From positions 2,899,501 to 2,963,500 of the forward strand of contig NZ_JAIZBH010000001.1 of assembly GCF_022267375.1 (NCBI RefSeq): 64,000 nucleotides of DNA, written 5' to 3'. Both the position numbers and the translations under genes were made by a program. Below are positions 30,129 to 50,562 of the stretch, piece after piece (position 1 is the first letter of the stretch; each line of letters begins with the position of its first letter). The notes beneath the pieces were generated by a model. It saw only the letters and a program-made list of their open reading frames with translations, did no database searches and was not told the DNA's origin. Source of the DNA: Leptospira sanjuanensis (GTDB taxonomy: Bacteria; Spirochaetota; Leptospiria; Leptospirales; Leptospiraceae).

Positions 30129-31199
30129 ATGTCAACGAATCAAAATCAAAGCCGAAGAACCCAAATGCAGCGCGCGTTGGCAAACGAAATGACAAGAAAG
30201 GAGCTCTTGGAATTTTTAAACGATCCCCGATCCAAAAAAGAGTTCTTCGAGTTGATGAAATTAAAAAATAAAATCGGATCGCTCGAACCGAACTCAGGGA
30301 AAGAGGAAAACGTTTCCTCAATCAGGAATTTTCAATTCTCTGCATATTCTAAAAACGGCATATTAGCCGCCGCGTGCCTGTTTTTACTCGGAATTCTCGG
30401 GTTCTACTTTCTCTTTTTCTTCCGGGAGGAAACGCGCTTTGAAACCGTAAAATCCGTTACAACCGGCTCCTGCGAGATGAAAAACGAAAAACGTTCCCTT
30501 CTTCTCAAATCCGGAAAAGAATCCTTATGCGATTACAAGATCGAGGGAGAATTGGGTTTGGTCGTCCGTCTTCTTCCAGACTCGGAATTCAAAATTTTTT
30601 CGGGAGAATCCGGAATCGATTTGGAACTAAATTCAGGAATCGTAATATTTACGACGTATAAGAAAAACCCTTCCTTAAAAGTTACCGCTCAGGTTCATTC
30701 CCTGTATTCCGAGTTGTTAGGAACGACACTCGTATTAACCGCAAAACGCAACCAGGAAAAAGATAGAATCCTCGTTCTGGAAGGCGCGGTTCGAGCTCGC
30801 GGAATCGAGCAGAAACTCAAAATCACCGCGGATATCTATGCCGAGTATTCCGTCTTCGAAAAAGAAAAAGCCGGATCGTCTTCGGAGATTCGAATCGAAG
30901 TCGAAAAAATTCAATCGATCGAACTCGATCGATACAAAAAACTTTCGCGGGATTCCCGGAAAACGGTAAACGGAGACGAGACGAATCATAACCGCGAAAC
31001 GATGGCCTTAGTTCAGAAAGAATTCTCCGGTAAAAATCCGTCGTCCGAACCCGTATACAAAATCGTCTTAAAGGATAAAAAGGCGTATTTAGGCACCTTG
31101 GAAGAAGAGGAAAAAATTTATGTTCTAACCGACTCGAAAGGAAACGTAACGAGAATCGACAAAACCGAGGTGTTGGAGTTGGAACTGTTTCATGAATGA
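30129..31199 (+). CDS. FecR-domain anti-sigma-type membrane protein
   Basis: The 356-residue protein has a cytoplasmic N-terminus with a helical region (residues 15-50), one membrane segment at about 77-98, and a periplasmic FecR-like part (LLLKSGKESLCDYKIEGELG, LLPDSEFKIF, ELNSGIVIFTTYKK, VHSLYSELLGTTLVLTAK, VLEGAVRARG). This layout suggests that it holds or activates the sigma factor encoded just upstream. The last 50 residues (IVLKDKKAYLGTLEEEEK, DSKGNVTRIDKTEVLELELF) resemble the N-terminal module of the divergent gene at 28671. The ATG at 30129 has a perfect AGGAGA; the earlier in-frame ATG at 30105 overlaps the sigma gene and has none. Confidence 0.83.
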   Translation: MSTNQNQSRRTQMQRALANEMTRKELLEFLNDPRSKKEFFELMKLKNKIGSLEPNSGKEENVSSIRNFQFSAYSKNGILAAACLFLLGILGFYFLFFFREETRFETVKSVTTGSCEMKNEKRSLLLKSGKESLCDYKIEGELGLVVRLLPDSEFKIFSGESGIDLELNSGIVIFTTYKKNPSLKVTAQVHSLYSELLGTTLVLTAKRNQEKDRILVLEGAVRARGIEQKLKITADIYAEYSVFEKEKAGSSSEIRIEVEKIQSIELDRYKKLSRDSRKTVNGDETNHNRETMALVQKEFSGKNPSSEPVYKIVLKDKKAYLGTLEEEEKIYVLTDSKGNVTRIDKTEVLELELFHE

Positions 31200-31320
31200 G
31201 GCGTTCCGTGATACCATTTTATATTCTGATCTTCACTGGCTTATAAAGTAAGAAGCTTTTTACTCGAACATCGATTATCCTATCCGCATCTTTCAACGGG
31301 ATCGTTCACGGAGATCGGAT

Positions 31321-31737
31321 ATGAATATGACGGAAAATCAACTCAAGAGTTTAATCGCTTCATTTGACATCATCAACTTGGATCGAATTAAATTCGCCGA
31401 ATTGTTTTTCTTTTATCTGAAAGAAAATAACTCGAAATACGAGGATATATTCAGCAGACTTCAGCTCGAAGAAGTTCGATCCTTTATGAACTCGGCGAGA
31501 AATATCGTCCTTTCCAGTTCCCAACAAATACAATTCGAGAAGGCGATTCATTCTTTCGGAATGGAATGTATTAAAATCTGCAACCGAGCGGAAGAGCTTC
31601 CTCTTTTGGAAAAAGCTTGGATCTTTGCGCTTGAGGAATGGCTCGGGCCTTGGTATACGCACGAAGTCGAGGACAGTTGGGAAGAAGTTTTTAAGGCGAT
31701 CTACGCAGCTTCGGCGGAAACTCTCCAGTGGAGCTGA
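31321..31737 (+). CDS. Single-domain globin-like protein
   Basis: The 138-residue size fits a globin. The C-terminal half reads as helices F, G and H: FEKAIHSFGMECIKI with His77 as likely proximal haem ligand, LPLLEKAWIFALEEWLGPWYTHEVEDSWEEVFKAIYA with the typical W-T-.-E-V-.-.-.-W pattern. Phe44 may be the conserved CD1 residue. If it binds haem it could sense or handle oxygen or nitric oxide. It lies about 120 bases after the FecR-like gene, probably with its own promoter. Confidence 0.68.
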   Translation: MNMTENQLKSLIASFDIINLDRIKFAELFFFYLKENNSKYEDIFSRLQLEEVRSFMNSARNIVLSSSQQIQFEKAIHSFGMECIKICNRAEELPLLEKAWIFALEEWLGPWYTHEVEDSWEEVFKAIYAASAETLQWS

Positions 31738-31770
31738 GCGAAACGTTCATCGCGGCAAAATTTTAAAATA

Positions 31771-32169
31771 TTATAATTTTCTACTGATAACGGGAATACT
31801 GATCGGAGGGTTGGTCGCTTTGCAAACGAACGTCGAAAGTCCGGTAGAGATCAGGGATACGAAGAAGATCTGATCCGCGCATTCGTCCACCGCATCTTTC
31901 TGATACATTTTCTTTTCGTCGATCCCGATACCGTCGGGAATCAAGACGGTGAGCGTCAATCCGGCCGCGGCGTTCGAACGAACCGGCTCCGGTTCGCTCA
32001 AAGCCATAAAGTAAACGATTCGACTTAAGAGAAGTCGATCGTTGATGATTTCTTTCGCTTCCGCTCCGGTGACAAGACTGGGATTCACGTTCAAATAGGC
32101 GCAGCTGAACGTTAGAAACAAAACGAACGATAAAAACCGATCGATCCGAATACGAACCATCATAACCAC
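31771..32169 (-). CDS. Small Leptospira-type lipoprotein
   Basis: The 132-residue protein has a hydrophobic N-terminus ending in LFLTFSCAYLNVNPS, a lipobox with Cys at about residue 23. The mature part holds SLVTGAEAKEIINDRLLLS, two further cysteines (DECADQIFF and TFVCKA) and a Val/Ile-rich end. It resembles a family of short lipoproteins seen only in Leptospira, probably the one catalogued as TIGR04452, but I recall this only loosely. Several ATGs (32169, 32163, 32160) could be the start. It converges with the globin gene, 33 bases apart. Confidence 0.68.
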   Translation of the reverse strand: MVMMVRIRIDRFLSFVLFLTFSCAYLNVNPSLVTGAEAKEIINDRLLLSRIVYFMALSEPEPVRSNAAAGLTLTVLIPDGIGIDEKKMYQKDAVDECADQIFFVSLISTGLSTFVCKATNPPISIPVISRKL

Positions 32170-32264
32170 AACCCCGCGGATAAAATCGAGATTCGACCTT
32201 TTAGCTTCTCGTTTAAAAAGACAAAGTCAAACGATTTTCGGATCGGCCATTTGCCGGACTCGGA

Positions 32265-32744
32265 TTAGTATTTCGGCCAGTCGATCTCGTCGTCTTTGAA
32301 GAGCGGGCTAAATCCGAAAAAGATCAGTTCGTTTTCTTCGAACTGAAAAATCGCGTTGAGTTTATCGGAGAACGCGGTCACTCCGTGGACATGATCCTCG
32401 TCGTGGTCATGATCCTCGTGATCGTGTTCCTCATCGTCCTCTTCGAAATCGTCGATCCCGTTTTTACTCAGGAGTTCGCGGATGGTTTCGATCGATTCTC
32501 CGATGATCGGTTTTCCGAATAAACGGATGGAAGGATTGGAAATCGTGATCGAATACAAACGATCGCCTTCGTCCTTATCGAATTCGTATTCCGATTCCTG
32601 AGAAAAATATTCGAACCCGGTCGAGAGAGAACCTTCGTAATCATAGTCGTAGATTTCGTCGGGCTCTCCCAACTTCGACGTTACGTCTTCCTTGGACATT
32701 CCAAAATAAAGACCGTTTAATCCTTTGCCGATTTCGATGTTCAC
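32265..32744 (-). CDS. Hypothetical protein with a His/Asp/Glu-rich loop
   Basis: The 159-residue, very acidic protein has no signal peptide. The start [20 protein letters not shown] is like the first helix-turn of SmpA/BamE-type or related small domains. In the middle (residues about 100-122) lies [19 protein letters not shown], a run able to bind zinc, nickel or copper. The end ([17 protein letters not shown]) is beta-like. Family not recognised. A cytosolic metal-buffering role is possible but is only inferred from the composition. Confidence 0.7.
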   Translation of the reverse strand: MNIEIGKGLNGLYFGMSKEDVTSKLGEPDEIYDYDYEGSLSTGFEYFSQESEYEFDKDEGDRLYSITISNPSIRLFGKPIIGESIETIRELLSKNGIDDFEEDDEEHDHEDHDHDEDHVHGVTAFSDKLNAIFQFEENELIFFGFSPLFKDDEIDWPKY

Positions 32745-32835
32745 GATTCCTCCCGCGAGTTTTAGACTCTTTTCGATTTTTCGAATATACGATTAAAAAC
32801 ACAGGCTCTTTGAGAGGCAGAAGGCTGACAACCTC

Positions 32836-33756
32836 TTAAAACAAAGAGTCTTCGGTAAGTTTGAGTTTTTTCCTCAAATCCCGGAATTCGTTCTTGTTTC
32901 GATTCCAATAATCGCTCTGGATGCTCGCGTCCAACACCGCATAGGTAGTCATTAAATGTCCGTTGAAATCCAAAAAGGTTTCCTCCCATGCGAGAATTTT
33001 AAACGGAAATGAAGAATCCGTTCGGATCTTCAGAGTCCTTTCCTCTTCCGGATACCAGATCGTATAGATAAAATCGTTTTCCTGATTCTGCTTCGTAACG
33101 ACCGCTTTGAGTGGTTTTAATTCCTTATGATTGAGTCGTACGTGAAATAACCCGGGTATCAACGTGACTTCTCCGGTAGGTACGGACTCAGGATCCAAAC
33201 GGATTCGGTTCCAGAGTTCGTCTTCGAGAATTTCGATTTTTAAAAAGAACTTCGTATCTCCTTCCGACTCGAAATAAGAATACGATTCGATTCTGAATTG
33301 ATCCTTCTCTAAATTCAATTGTGCGAATGCGTTTCCGCACCATTCCTGAGAGGACATGGACTCCTTCAACGTATGCGGATATTTGTCCGCTTCCAACGGC
33401 GTAAAAACGGAAAGGGTCATCGAATACGCGTAAATCCCCGTCACGAAATTCTTTACGAAGTTGAGCTTTAATACTTTGGCGCGATCGTTTTCGGCGAGTT
33501 CGGGTTGATCGAGTTTGACTTGTTTCGTTTTGGAGAAGTCTTCCGTAACGAACACAAGAATCGCCTTGCCCGCATGATTTTCTCCGTAACGAACCTGGCT
33601 CAGATTGTAAGTCGAAATCTCGGCGGTTCCCGCTTCCCAATACGAACGGAAGCGCTCCCGCGGATCGGTAGGAGTCGCGATTGCAGACGGTGGAACGTAT
33701 TCTTTACAATAGGGTAAAAATCCGATGAGAATCCAAAGTAGAATGAGCCGCTTCAT
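32836..33756 (-). CDS. Putative lipoprotein of unknown function
   Basis: The 306-residue protein begins MKRLILLWILIGFLPYC, a lipoprotein signal with Cys17. The mature part is beta-rich: ISTYNLSQVRYGENHAGKAILVFVTEDF near the start, SSQEWCGNAFAQLN in the middle, and FIYTIWYPEEERTLKIR with KILAWEETFLDFNG near the end. No known motif is seen. The frame is open to 33810, but the signal starts at 33756. Its upstream region is full of dispersed repeats, so its promoter is not obvious. Confidence 0.75.
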   Translation of the reverse strand: MKRLILLWILIGFLPYCKEYVPPSAIATPTDPRERFRSYWEAGTAEISTYNLSQVRYGENHAGKAILVFVTEDFSKTKQVKLDQPELAENDRAKVLKLNFVKNFVTGIYAYSMTLSVFTPLEADKYPHTLKESMSSQEWCGNAFAQLNLEKDQFRIESYSYFESEGDTKFFLKIEILEDELWNRIRLDPESVPTGEVTLIPGLFHVRLNHKELKPLKAVVTKQNQENDFIYTIWYPEEERTLKIRTDSSFPFKILAWEETFLDFNGHLMTTYAVLDASIQSDYWNRNKNEFRDLRKKLKLTEDSLF

Positions 33757-33819
33757 GGATTTTTTGAGTTTATCCGAAAGAAGCGACTCTTCAAGAACTT
33801 TCGGACGCACTGGGGGATT

Positions 33820-33978
33820 TGTAGGAGTTCCTACGGTGATTGTGAGTGAGGATTTTAGTTTACAAAAGTTGAATTTTCTGTTAGAGGAAAATTTGTCGAG
33901 GGTTCCCGCAAGCCCGCCACCTCCACCCTAACTCGGGTGGGGGCTTTTTCGTATTACGACAGATTTGTAGGAACTACA
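33820..33978. repeat. Two copies of the GGAGTTCC/GGAACT dispersed motif
   Basis: TGTAGGAGTTCCTAC at 33820-33834 is a small hairpin (GTAGGA, loop GT, TCCTAC). A related TTGTAGGAACTACAAC is at 33965-33980. They bracket a terminator-like hairpin. The interval 33757-34191 holds no gene. Confidence 0.6.
33911..33949 (+). terminator. Terminator-like hairpin with T run but no gene before it on this strand
   Basis: CCACCC (33923-33928) pairs with GGGTGG (33935-33940), and the outer AGCCC (33911-33915) pairs with GGGCT (33941-33945), followed by TTTTT. It is oriented for a plus-strand transcript, yet both neighbouring genes run on the minus strand. Confidence 0.5.
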
Positions 33979-34008
33979 ACAAAATCGCCTCTCACAACTC
34001 GCGCCAAC

Positions 34009-34190
34009 GATCGGAGCGATGCCGAAGGCAGCCGCTTGCGGCCGTAGCGAACGCGTAGTCGCGGAAGAGCGTGGTCCTTTTGACCGAAGGTCAAAAGGAG
34101 GCGCCCATATGGATCGCTCTCTTTCCCGACGTCGTCGGGAGCCAACGCTGTCGCTTCGCGGCGTTTGGCTATTTCGCTCGCTATGGATCG
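34009..34190. repeat. Dispersed palindromic repeat block after nuoN
   Basis: The block is made of short hairpins: CCTTTTGACC/GGTCAAAAGG (34076-34098), TCCCGAC/GTCGGGA (34124-34140) and GCCAACGC with GCGTTTGGC (34141-34169). The order hairpin-GAGCCAACGC-CGCGGC-TTTGGCT recurs in the tandem array at 52266-52654. It abuts the nuoN stop codon and may end or stabilise the nuo transcript. Confidence 0.65.
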
Positions 34191-34191
34191 C

Positions 34192-39300
<5,109 letters not shown>

Positions 39301-39311
39301 TCTTCCTATTC

Positions 39312-39628
39312 CTACCATTTCATCAGATTCATTTCGTCCACATAGCTCGTCTTTTTAAGCCTATGAATCGCGATCACGATCGCGAGTCCGATCGCGGCTT
39401 CCGCGGCCGCAATCGCCATTACGAAAAAGACGACCACTTCTCCGTCGACTTGGTGAAGCGCCTTTGAGAAAGTCACGAATACGAGGTTCACGGAGTTCAA
39501 GATCAACTCCACCGACATAAAGATCAAAACCGCGCTTCTTCGCACCATCACTCCCGCGACTCCGATCGTGAAGATGATCATCGCAAGAATCAGAAAGTAG
39601 TGCATCGGAATTCCGGAAATCCAAAGAC

Positions 39629-39632
<4 letters not shown>
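39312..39632 (-). CDS. nuoK: NADH-quinone oxidoreductase subunit K
   Basis: A 106-residue protein with three membrane segments. It has the family signatures [24 protein letters not shown] and [23 protein letters not shown], with buried Glu residues in helices 2 and 3 of the proton path. The start at 39632 overlaps the nuoJ stop (ATGA) and adds about ten residues compared with the shortest homologues; an internal ATG (39602) is possible. Confidence 0.94.
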
Positions 39633-40348
<716 letters not shown>

Positions 40349-40360
40349 ATTCTTAGTTTC

Positions 40361-42732
<2,372 letters not shown>

Positions 42733-42746
42733 AAGGAGTTCCTTTG

Positions 42747-44443
<1,697 letters not shown>

Positions 44444-44444
44444 T

Positions 44445-44974
<530 letters not shown>

Positions 44975-44978
<4 letters not shown>

Positions 44979-45525
44979 CGTACAACCAGGGGTTTATTTC
45001 TTTCGTTCAATTCCTGGATTTTCTGCATCACTTCCTGACGTCTTGCTTCCAGCCCCTGGGTTTTCAGTTTTGCCTGTAATTTCAAGAGAGCGTCTAAGAT
45101 CGCTTCGGGTCTAGGAGGACAGCCCGGAACATATACGTCCACGGGAAGAATCCGATCCACTCCCTGAAGCACTCCGTAGGTGTTGAACATTCCTCCGGAA
45201 GAAGCGCAGGCCCCGACGCTGATCACGAACTTAGGCTCCGCCATCTGATCGTAAATCTGACGAAGAACGGGAGCCATCTTGTAAGTGATCGTACCGAGAA
45301 CCAAAATCATATCCGCCTGACGCGGAGAAAACGAAGGACGTTCCGCTCCGAAACGGGCGATATCGTAATCGGAACAAGCGGTGCTCATATATTCGATTCC
45401 GCAACACGCGGTCGCGAACGGATACGGCCAAAGCGAATAACTTCTTCCCCATTGAATCACGGACTCGATGCTACCGAGTTGAACCATATCTCCCAGGGCC
45501 TGGCCCGGGGCTTTACTTAAGTCAC

Positions 45526-45535
<10 letters not shown>
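44975..45535 (-). CDS. nuoB: NADH-quinone oxidoreductase subunit B
   Basis: The 186-residue subunit that carries the terminal 4Fe-4S cluster N2, which donates electrons to quinone. The ligands are visible: [11 protein letters not shown] (tandem Cys), [12 protein letters not shown] and [13 protein letters not shown]. The start overlaps the end of nuoA by ten bases. Confidence 0.97.
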
Positions 45536-45906
<371 letters not shown>

Positions 45907-45915
45907 TACTATTAG

Positions 45916-45941
45916 ACTCCCGTTTGCATATAGCCTGTCAA
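45916..45941 (-). promoter_or_regulatory. Possible nuo operon promoter elements
   Basis: On the minus strand a perfect TTGACA (plus 45936-45941) stands 32 bases before the nuoA start. The best downstream match is TCTAAT with a long 19-base spacer, only a few bases before the ATG, which would give a nearly leaderless mRNA. Weak evidence. Confidence 0.3.
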
Positions 45942-46165
45942 CGCAAATTCAAAAGGAAATGTCGCATGCTTCGCCCGTTTCCGAACGAAGAGAATTTCAC
46001 ACCGAAAAAGAAATCTCCGTCCACACAGGTCCGAGTGGAAAATAAAAATATCCTAAATTAGAATTTTGCATAGAACGCCCGAATCGGCCAAACAGTTTGG
46101 CAAAAAACGGATGGACAAATGGGTTGAGTGACGGCTGGTAGTAATGGAACGAAAGGGAAAACGAT

Positions 46166-46798
<633 letters not shown>

Positions 46799-46810
46799 AA
46801 GGAGAAAAAC

Positions 46811-47275
46811 ATGGCTAAGGTAGTATTGTCCAGTTTTGCCGAATTAGAAGCCTATACCGGAAAGGAAATCGGGGTTTCCGATTATCACACGGTGACTCAG
46901 GAGCAGGTGAATAAGTTCGCCGACGCGACCCTGGATCATCAGTGGATTCACACGGACCCGGATAGAGCCGCTAAGGAATCTCCGTTCGGAGGAACGATCG
47001 CTCACGGATATCTTACCTTGTCCATGGCACCCTACCTCTTATCTCAAATATTAGAATTAAAGAATATTAAGATGGGGATCAATTACGGGATGGAAAAACT
47101 TCGGTTTTTAGAACCCGTAAAAGTAGGAAGCAAGTTGAGAATTAGAGCGGAGTTGATCGAGCTAAAAGACCTGAGAGGTACGGCGAGAATGACTCTGAAG
47201 ATGACTTTTGAAACCGAAGGATCCACGAAAGCCGCCGCGGTAGGAGAGGTAATCTATCTATATCAATTTGCCTGA
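46811..47275 (+). CDS. MaoC-family hotdog-fold (R)-specific enoyl hydratase-like protein
   Basis: The 154-residue protein matches the single-domain MaoC/R-hydratase group: [33 protein letters not shown] carries the catalytic Asp and His, followed by [18 protein letters not shown] and [16 protein letters not shown]. Family members hydrate trans-2-enoyl-CoA in fatty acid or polyester metabolism; the exact substrate is unknown. GGAGAAAAAC precedes the ATG. Confidence 0.9.
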   Translation: MAKVVLSSFAELEAYTGKEIGVSDYHTVTQEQVNKFADATLDHQWIHTDPDRAAKESPFGGTIAHGYLTLSMAPYLLSQILELKNIKMGINYGMEKLRFLEPVKVGSKLRIRAELIELKDLRGTARMTLKMTFETEGSTKAAAVGEVIYLYQFA

Positions 47276-47306
47276 TAAGAAAAAAATTTCTAAGATTAGG
47301 TAAAAT

Positions 47307-47762
<456 letters not shown>

Positions 47763-47768
47763 ACGGAC

Positions 47769-48197
47769 ATGTTTCTTATCGCCCAAATAACGTCCTGGAC
47801 TTCCGGTTTGATCCTTCTGATTCTATCCGGATTTCACTTTTACTGGATGTTGGGAGGAGCGTTGGGAAAAAATCGTGTAGTTCCGGAAATACAGGGGAAA
47901 CCGGCCTTCCGACCCGGAAGACTCGCCACCGCCGCGGTGGGAATCCTGTTGTTCCTGGCAGCCTTGTTACCGATCGGACTCAGAATGCAGTTTCCGCTCG
48001 GAATTTTACAAGAAGTATGTCGATACGGAACGGTCTTTTTGTCCTTCGTATTTTTGCTTCGAGCGATCGGAGATTTTAGATTGGTCGGCTTCTTTAAAAA
48101 AATCAAAGGCACGACGTTCGCGCAAAACGATACGGCTTATTATTCTCCCCTTTGTCTTTTTCTTTCCCTTTTATTATACGTTTCTTCCGTATTCTGA
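47769..48197 (+). CDS. DUF3995-family membrane protein
   Basis: The 142-residue protein has four hydrophobic segments and the family pattern [22 protein letters not shown], then [35 protein letters not shown] and [13 protein letters not shown]. The family has no known function. It follows the MarR gene by six bases. Confidence 0.85.
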   Translation: MFLIAQITSWTSGLILLILSGFHFYWMLGGALGKNRVVPEIQGKPAFRPGRLATAAVGILLFLAALLPIGLRMQFPLGILQEVCRYGTVFLSFVFLLRAIGDFRLVGFFKKIKGTTFAQNDTAYYSPLCLFLSLLLYVSSVF

Positions 48198-48324
48198 CGT
48201 TAGCAATCACGAACGGGATCGTCCGCATTTTCTCCGGGAATCTTCCCTAAATCCACGCGGATTTTTCAGAAAGAATTTATTTTCCATTTGATAAAAACGA
48301 GGGTTTGGATTCCATTCTCCTCTC

Positions 48325-50280
48325 ATGAAATCAAAACATACATTTTCGGATAAATTTCGGTATCACTTCGACAACTTCATGTCCCGAGGCGGCGGATCGG
48401 TTTTTGCCGCATTGATCACGTTATTCATAATCGCATTCGTGTTTCTTTCCATCCTACGGTTGTTAGGCGGACTTGTCGCGCCGGACGAATCGATACAAGG
48501 AAACGGAGAATTTTTCTGGAGAGTGTTTCTGCAGATCTCGGACGCAGGCGCCGTCGCGGAAGACGGAGAATCGAATTGGTTCAATAAAACGACCGGGATT
48601 CTCACGGTATTTCTCGGACTCGTGTTATTTTCGAGCTTAGTGGCTTTTATCACCAATCAGTTCGATCAGAAGATCCAGGATCTAAGAAAGGGAAAAAGCG
48701 ACGTATTAGAAAAAGATCATACGATCATTCTGGGATTCGGCGTTCGGGTCGTGGAAATCATCAAGGAACTCATCGAAGCGAATTCCTCCGAGTCGAGAGC
48801 CGTGGTAGTCATTCTCGCGGAAGAAGACAAGGAAGTTATGGACGATTACTTGGCGGAGAATTTGGAAGAACGCAAAACGACGAAGATCATCACGCGTTCC
48901 GGAACTCCTTCCAGCCTCCATTCGCTGCGGAAAGTCAACGCGGGAGAAGCGAAGTCGGTGCTGGTTTTGAATTCCTCGGGAGAAGAGGACGGCAAGGACG
49001 GAAGAAACATCGGCGACGCGAAGGTATTAAAGTCTTTGATGGCGTTAGTCGCGCTCGGTCATGATAACGAACTTCCCCCCATCGTCGCGGAACTCTACAA
49101 CGAGGAAAACCGTCTGATCGCGCAGGAACTTTCCTCTTCGATCCAGGTGATGGACGAAAGAAATATTCTCGCAAAATTGCTCGTGCAGACTTCGAGAACT
49201 TCCGGACTTGCGGTCGTCTATTCCAACTTAGTCGGATTCGAAGGGGACGAGATCTATTTTTACAAACCTTCCTCCGGTTGGAAAGGGCTCAACTACAAAG
49301 AGATCGCATTTCGGTTTAACGAATCCGTTCCTCTCGGTTTCAGAAGGGAAGACGGAGAAATCATACTCAATCCGCCCAGCGATTACACGCCCGACGACAA
49401 AGAGGACGCCGTGCTTTTAGCGGAAGACGATTCCAAAATCCGCTACTCGGAAACGGCGGTATCGAGTCCCAGAGACTTCCAACTTCCGAAAAAGAAACGA
49501 TCCAATCCGGTCGACAAACAACTCATCGTAGGTTGGAATTCCAAAAGTCCTCTGATCGTGGAGGAATACGCGAAGTTCGTTTCTCCCGGATCGACCATAG
49601 ACATTCTCGTCAAACAGATCGACGAAGAATTTAAGGGAACCGTAATACGTCTCAAGAAAAAATATCCGAAAATCACTCTTAGATCCTTTCAAGCCGATCT
49701 TTCCCAGGAATCCGTGATGAAACGGCTCGCGCCCGAATCTTACGATTCCGTAATATTCTTAGCCGAGGAAAAAGAAAACATCGAAGAAGTCGACGCGCAA
49801 ACGATCTCGCTATTGCTTCGATTCAGACAATATTTCAAACGATACGCGTTTAAGACGGGAAACCAACCTTCCACGCAGCTGATCACCGAAATCATGAACT
49901 CGGAAAATACGGAGATCGTTCTCGAAACGGGCGTGAAGGACTTCCTGATTTCCAATCAGTTCGTGTCCAAGATGATGGCTCAGGTTTCGCAGGAACCCGA
50001 CGTGATGCGGATCTACGAAAATCTGTTCAGCCCCGAAGGAAGCGAAATCTATCTGAAACCGGCTTCTCTTTACTTCGAACACCTCCCTCAAACTCTTAGT
50101 TTTGCGGATTGCGTAGGCGCAGCCTTAAAACGGGGAGAAACCTGTTTCGGGATTCGTATCGCTTCGGAGGAAAAAGACGAGAGTAAAGGATACGGCGTGC
50201 ATTTGATCCCGTTGAAGGATACTGCCTTTTCGATCCATCCGGAAGATAGTTTGATCGTCCTCGCGGAAGATCAAACATAG
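48325..50280 (+). CDS. CASTOR/POLLUX-related ion channel with RCK domains
   Basis: The 651-residue protein has two or three membrane segments near the start (residues 25-50 and 85-112) around a pore-like stretch (FFWRVFLQISDAGA). A first RCK/TrkA-N-like domain begins HTIILGFGVRVVEIIKELIEA and continues with ITRSGTPSSLHSLRKVNA; a second half (IVGWNSKSPLIVEEYAKFVSPGS) repeats the fold. This is the layout of the CASTOR/POLLUX family, known from plant nuclear calcium or potassium channels and common in bacteria. In a bacterium it probably conducts cations, gated by a ligand on the RCK domains. Confidence 0.83.
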   Translation: MKSKHTFSDKFRYHFDNFMSRGGGSVFAALITLFIIAFVFLSILRLLGGLVAPDESIQGNGEFFWRVFLQISDAGAVAEDGESNWFNKTTGILTVFLGLVLFSSLVAFITNQFDQKIQDLRKGKSDVLEKDHTIILGFGVRVVEIIKELIEANSSESRAVVVILAEEDKEVMDDYLAENLEERKTTKIITRSGTPSSLHSLRKVNAGEAKSVLVLNSSGEEDGKDGRNIGDAKVLKSLMALVALGHDNELPPIVAELYNEENRLIAQELSSSIQVMDERNILAKLLVQTSRTSGLAVVYSNLVGFEGDEIYFYKPSSGWKGLNYKEIAFRFNESVPLGFRREDGEIILNPPSDYTPDDKEDAVLLAEDDSKIRYSETAVSSPRDFQLPKKKRSNPVDKQLIVGWNSKSPLIVEEYAKFVSPGSTIDILVKQIDEEFKGTVIRLKKKYPKITLRSFQADLSQESVMKRLAPESYDSVIFLAEEKENIEEVDAQTISLLLRFRQYFKRYAFKTGNQPSTQLITEIMNSENTEIVLETGVKDFLISNQFVSKMMAQVSQEPDVMRIYENLFSPEGSEIYLKPASLYFEHLPQTLSFADCVGAALKRGETCFGIRIASEEKDESKGYGVHLIPLKDTAFSIHPEDSLIVLAEDQT

Positions 50281-50405
50281 AACGCGACCTGTCGAGCGCC
50301 GTAGAAGCGAGACGCTGAGTTCAGGGAGCGTTCTGCTGAGTTAACGTGACCTGTCGAGCGACCGTAGAAGCGAGACCCTGAGTTCAGAGAGTGTTCTGCT
50401 GAGTT
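50281..50405. repeat. Two tandem 62-63-bp repeats after the channel gene
   Basis: Units start at 50281 (AACGCGACCTGTCGAGCG) and 50343 (AACGTGACCTGTCGAGCG) and agree closely, with a third start GACGCG at 50406 that diverges at once. Each unit holds CTGAGTTCAG, itself a palindrome. The stretch 50281-50562 has no gene; its right part (50430-50480) is GC-rich with GCGAGC words and GAACGAAGTTC. Confidence 0.8.
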
Positions 50406-50562
50406 GACGCGATTCGTAAAGAGCGTTTTAGCCAGCGAGCAGTGGAACGTTGCGAGCGGCTCTGAACGAAGTTCAGAAATAAACGCATTTCGGATTAAAA
50501 AATCCGTCCTTTCTGTCCGTTCAAAAAATTACGGAGCGTAAAAGATTCAGGAAGGACGGGAC

